From NCBI GenBank assembly GCA_012036325.1, contig JAAUPC010000019.1, positions 1 to 18,742 on the forward strand: a DNA stretch of 18,742 nt, read 5' to 3'. The position numbers and the translations under genes are program-made. The stretch comes from Paracoccaceae bacterium. GTDB lineage: Bacteria > Pseudomonadota > Alphaproteobacteria > Rhodobacterales > Rhodobacteraceae. Under the pieces are notes generated by a model that worked only from the letters and a program-made list of their open reading frames with translations, did not search any database and had not been told where the DNA came from. Below, one piece after another: positions 16,835 to 18,742 of this stretch (the stretch's first letter is position 1; every line of letters starts with the position of its first letter).

Positions 16835-17178
16835 GCCGGGGCCTCGCACGGGGTGCCTTGGTGGAAGCGGATTTGCCAGCGGCCTGTCGTGCGGTCCCAG
16901 AGGGAGGAGCGGTTGGCCCATTCCGTGCCGGTGGGCTGGCGGAGTTCGGAGAGGTAGGTGACGAGGGCGATGGTGGGGCTGATTTCCGTGACGGTGAGGG
17001 CGTGGAGGGTGGCGTCGATGGTTTGGGCCTCGCCGTTCGGGAGGAGGTCGTCGCGGGTGTAGCGGCGGCCGGAGCGGCCGAATTCGTGGAAGTCGGGGGC
17101 GAAGGTTGCCTCCATCAACGCGCGGTCGTGGCGGGTTGCGGGGTGCCAGAGGCTGTGTTCGAGGGCGGGAAGGGTCAT
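16831..17178 (-). CDS. NTF2-like / DUF4440 domain protein
   Basis: A 115-aa protein with the SnoaL/NTF2-like pattern: ALEHSLWHPATRHDRALMEA (5-24), then FAPDFHEFGRSGRRYTRDDLL (26-46), a beta-rich middle (TLHALTVTEISPTIALVTYL) and a closing WDRTTGRWQIRFHQGTP. DUF4440 proteins form cone-shaped dimers and can be enzymes or binding proteins; the ligand is unknown. The ATG at 17178 overlaps the stop of the upstream secreted-protein gene as ATGA, and its own stop overlaps a small frame in the same manner. Confidence 0.85.
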   Translation of the reverse strand: MTLPALEHSLWHPATRHDRALMEATFAPDFHEFGRSGRRYTRDDLLPNGEAQTIDATLHALTVTEISPTIALVTYLSELRQPTGTEWANRSSLWDRTTGRWQIRFHQGTPCEAPA

Positions 17179-17528
17179 GACACGGGGCAGCCCGCGACCG
17201 TGGTGAAGAGGCCCTGAGCCAGCTCACGCGGGGCGGCGTCGGGGTGCTTTTCCAGGTAGAATTCGGTCGTGCCAAGCCAGGTGTCCTGGTAGCCGGGCTG
17301 CTGGTTGGTTTCGTCCCACCAGGTGAAATAGCGGCCGGAGAGGAGCTTCAGCGTCGTCTCGGGACCGTTGACGGCGGTGACCTGGAAGCAGGCGGTGTTC
17401 ACCTCTGGTCCGGTGGGGAGCCAGCGGTCGGTGTCATAGTCCCAGTCGTGGGTCAGGAGGACATGGTCGCCGAGGTTGAGGCGAGCGGGGTGGGCGGGTT
17501 CGGCCTGGGCGGGGGTGGTGAGGGTTAG
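17175..17528 (-). CDS. Secreted protein of unknown function, start unresolved
   Basis: The frame reads PLTLTTPAQAEPAHPARLNL, then GDHVLLTHDWDYDTDRW, NTACFQVTAVNG and RYFTWWDETNQQPGYQDTWL, ending TTVAGCPVS. The opening looks like the end of a signal peptide with an AQA cleavage site, and two Cys could form a disulfide. No family recognised. No ATG, GTG or TTG was found in frame at a sensible distance upstream: the sequence there is the G/C-run repeat. The first usable start codon is an internal GTG at 17402, which would remove the signal. The gene may have lost its 5' end to the repeat, or a one-base error in the G runs may hide the true start. Its stop overlaps the next gene as ATGA. Confidence 0.6.
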   Translation of the reverse strand, partial: LTLTTPAQAEPAHPARLNLGDHVLLTHDWDYDTDRWLPTGPEVNTACFQVTAVNGPETTLKLLSGRYFTWWDETNQQPGYQDTWLGTTEFYLEKHPDAAPRELAQGLFTTVAGCPVS

Positions 17529-17551
17529 TGGCCAGGGCCGAGCGCGAGGCC

Positions 17552-17615
17552 CCCCACCCCCAGCCCCTTCCCACGAGGGGGAGGGGAGGCACTTCTCGCT
17601 GCGGTGGGGGTGGGG
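17552..17615. repeat. Nested G/C-run palindromic intergenic repeat
   Basis: CCCCACCCCC (17552-17561) is complementary to GGGGGTGGGG (17606-17615). Inside, CCCCTTCCC (17564-17572) pairs with GGGAGGGG and the preceding G (17578-17586, one G-U). Elements of this look (runs of C and G with a short ACGA loop) are, as I recall, scattered in intergenic DNA of many alphaproteobacteria. Open frames across it encode Pro/Gly-rich peptides that should not be annotated. Confidence 0.6.
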
Positions 17616-17652
17616 TGGGTCATGTGGGGATATGGAGGCCGGGTTGAGGTGG

Positions 17653-17705
17653 CGTAGGGTGCGCTACAGCGCATCGTCGGATGGTGCGCTGTAGCGCACC
17701 CTACG
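17653..17705. repeat. Perfect 21-bp inverted repeat (REP/MITE-like)
   Basis: CGTAGGGTGCGCTACAGCGC plus A (17653-17673) and its exact complement at 17685-17705 flank an 11-base loop. Each arm is itself palindromic: TGCGCT-AC-AGCGCA on the left and TGCGCT-GT-AGCGCA on the right. The element can thus form one long hairpin or two small ones. It lies five bases beyond the stop of the 40-aa membrane gene and could end transcription from sucB or mark a mobile palindrome. The TAGGGTGCGC...GCGCACCCTA type is one I recall as a dispersed repeat in several proteobacteria. Confidence 0.75.
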
Positions 17706-17710
17706 ATTTC

Positions 17711-17833
17711 TCATCCGGACATTGTCCAAGATACCAGTCTCCCCAGCACACTGTCCGGCCAAGCAAAGTAGATGAATACCAGATTCATGGTTAGAATTGC
17801 GATGCCCCCGATGGCGTATCCCACGTACTTCAT
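17711..17833 (-). CDS. Small single-pass membrane protein, 40 aa
   Basis: MKYVGYAIGGIAILTMNLVF continues into IYFAWPDSVLGRLVSW, with one membrane helix at about residues 4-24. The ATG (17833) overlaps the stop of the upstream 57-aa gene as ATGA, which is the main evidence for translation. GC is about 46% here, far below the neighbouring genes. No family recognised. The frame could also begin at 17893, but that extension overlaps the upstream gene and is basic. Confidence 0.5.
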   Translation of the reverse strand: MKYVGYAIGGIAILTMNLVFIYFAWPDSVLGRLVSWTMSG

Positions 17834-18003
17834 CGCTCCGCGCCACGGCCGACGAAAATTGCGGCCGCGCCAGACACAAGCGCTAACAGACACATGATTA
17901 TTGAAACCGATCCGGTTTCGCTGAACTGCCTATACAGGACCAACAAAGCCAAGAAGGCCAAAGCCCCTGAGATTACTGAAACCGATACTCTTATCACTCT
18001 CAT
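17830..18003 (-). CDS. Small two-pass membrane protein, 57 aa
   Basis: MRVIRVSVSVISGALAFLAL opens the protein. Helices lie at about 5-24 and 32-51, and the polar end is VGRGAER. The ATG at 18003 has GGAG six bases upstream; a longer frame from 18036 adds a polar stretch without a better ribosome site. It begins 43 bases after the sucB stop on the same strand, and is coupled by ATGA to the 40-aa gene. The two genes form a low-GC unit between sucB and the palindromic repeats, which suggests acquisition from elsewhere. Function unknown; small membrane pairs of this sort are often poorly conserved. Confidence 0.55.
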   Translation of the reverse strand: MRVIRVSVSVISGALAFLALLVLYRQFSETGSVSIIMCLLALVSGAAAIFVGRGAER

Positions 18004-18046
18004 TCTTTGCTCCAGACTAAATGTCGAAGGATGCACCCGACTACCC

Positions 18047-18742
18047 TCACAAATCCATCAGCAACCTTCTCGGGTCCTCCAGCGCCTCTTTGACCCGCAC
18101 CAGGAACGTCACCGCGCCTTTGCCGTCGACGATCCGGTGGTCGTAGCTGAGCGCGAGGTACATCATCGGGCGGATGACGATCTGGCCGTTCACCACGACG
18201 GGGCGGTCCTGGATCTTGTGCATGCCGAGGATGCCGGACTGCGGGGGGTTGAGGATGGGGCTGGACATCAAGGAGCCGTAGACGCCGCCGTTCGAGATGG
18301 TGAAGGAGCCGCCTTGCATCTCGGCCATGCTCAGCTTGCCGTCGCGGGCGCGGAGGCCAAGTTCGGCGATCTTCTTTTCGATGGCGGCGAAGCCCATCTG
18401 GTCGGCGTCGCGCACGACCGGGACCACGAGGCCCGAGGGGGTGCCGACGGCGACGCCCATGTGGACGTAGTTCTTGTAGACCACGTCCTGGCCGTCAATC
18501 TCGGCGTTCACCTCCGGCACTTCCTTCAGGGCGTGGGTGCAGGCCTTGACGAAGAAGGACATGAAGCCAAGCTTGACGCCGTGCTTCTTTTCAAACGCGT
18601 CCTTGTATTCGTTGCGGAGGGACATGATGCCGGACATGTCGACCTCATTATAGGTCGTCAGCATCGCAGCGGTGTTTTGGGCGTCCTTCAGGCGGCGGGC
18701 GATGGTGGCGCGGAGGCGGGTCATCTTCACCCGCTCTTCCCG
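18047..18742 (-). CDS. sucB: Dihydrolipoyllysine-residue succinyltransferase (E2), N-terminal part outside window
   Basis: C-terminal 231 residues of the E2 core of 2-oxoglutarate dehydrogenase, which transfers the succinyl group from lipoyl to CoA in the TCA cycle. REERVKMTRLRATIARRLKD and TTYNEVDMSGIMSLRNEYKD are typical of SucB rather than the pyruvate E2. GGSFTISNGGVYGSLMSSPI and the catalytic SYDHRIVDGKGA follow; the His codon is at 18137-18139 and the Asp codon at 18125-18127. The protein ends RRLLMDL. The frame enters at the very last base of the window, so the lipoyl and peripheral-subunit-binding domains lie beyond it. In many alphaproteobacteria sucA-sucB-lpd are close together; here about 4.5 kb separates sucB from lpdA. 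Confidence 0.96.
   Translation of the reverse strand, partial: REERVKMTRLRATIARRLKDAQNTAAMLTTYNEVDMSGIMSLRNEYKDAFEKKHGVKLGFMSFFVKACTHALKEVPEVNAEIDGQDVVYKNYVHMGVAVGTPSGLVVPVVRDADQMGFAAIEKKIAELGLRARDGKLSMAEMQGGSFTISNGGVYGSLMSSPILNPPQSGILGMHKIQDRPVVVNGQIVIRPMMYLALSYDHRIVDGKGAVTFLVRVKEALEDPRRLLMDL

Noticed and set aside
17529..17624. Minus-strand ORF beginning MTHPTPTAARSASPPPRGKG
   Set aside because: It is the direct translation of the G/C-run repeat, a peptide that recurs only because the repeat is dispersed.
17664..17879. Frames crossing the 21-bp inverted repeat
   Set aside because: The peptides derive from the palindrome itself (VRYSAPSDDAL-like ends) and overlap the better supported small membrane genes.

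Overview
The window looks like chromosomal DNA from an alphaproteobacterium of the Rhodobacteraceae (Rhodobacter/Tabrizicola/Gemmobacter-like). The grounds are high GC (about 65-75% in most lines counted), tight ATGA-coupled genes, a FYDLN-acid (TIGR02300) protein beside tRNA-Ala, a Rhodobacter-type compact desaturase, and a SucB/LpdA pair of typical alphaproteobacterial sequence. The taxon is inferred from protein style, not from a marker gene.

Layout, left to right. (1) 1-1169, minus: DEAD-box RNA helicase, cut by the window edge. (2) 1585-5819, plus: two-gene RND efflux operon (HlyD-type adaptor and inner-membrane permease, ATGA overlap) without an outer-membrane factor. (3) 5821-6471, minus: FMN-binding PPOX-type flavoprotein, tail to tail with the permease. 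(4) 6472-7302, minus: non-coding block with a possible structured RNA, then a C(UUCG)G terminator, tRNA-Ala(GGC), its promoter, and the acidic FYDLN protein. (5) 7426-11326, plus: YgjP-type zinc metallopeptidase, GntR/FCD regulator, a 15-bp palindrome that may be its operator, acyl-CoA desaturase, a small frameshifted membrane protein, and pirin. (6) 11422-12165, plus: small methyltransferase-like protein with a good terminator. (7) 12198-18742, minus: a long tightly packed run from sucB (E2 of 2-oxoglutarate dehydrogenase, partial) to lpdA (E3). Between them lie two small low-GC membrane genes, two palindromic repeats, a secreted protein, an NTF2-like protein, a membrane protein, two glycosyltransferases, another secreted protein and a MAPEG protein.

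The most striking general feature is a set of single-base frame breaks: lpdA (near 12697), the GT2 glycosyltransferase (near 14845), a seven-G run at 15080-15086, the small membrane protein (10135-10195) and probably the desaturase C-terminus. In lpdA, GT2 and the seven-G junction a one-base correction restores a normal protein or a normal ATGA gene junction. Uncorrected sequencing or assembly errors are therefore the simplest explanation, and true pseudogenization the alternative.

I did not find a convincing new defence, mobile or biosynthetic system. The items most worth following are the glycosyltransferase/secreted-protein cluster inside the sucB-lpdA interval, the low-GC pair of overlapping small membrane genes beside a perfect 21-bp inverted repeat, and the GntR-operator-desaturase arrangement.
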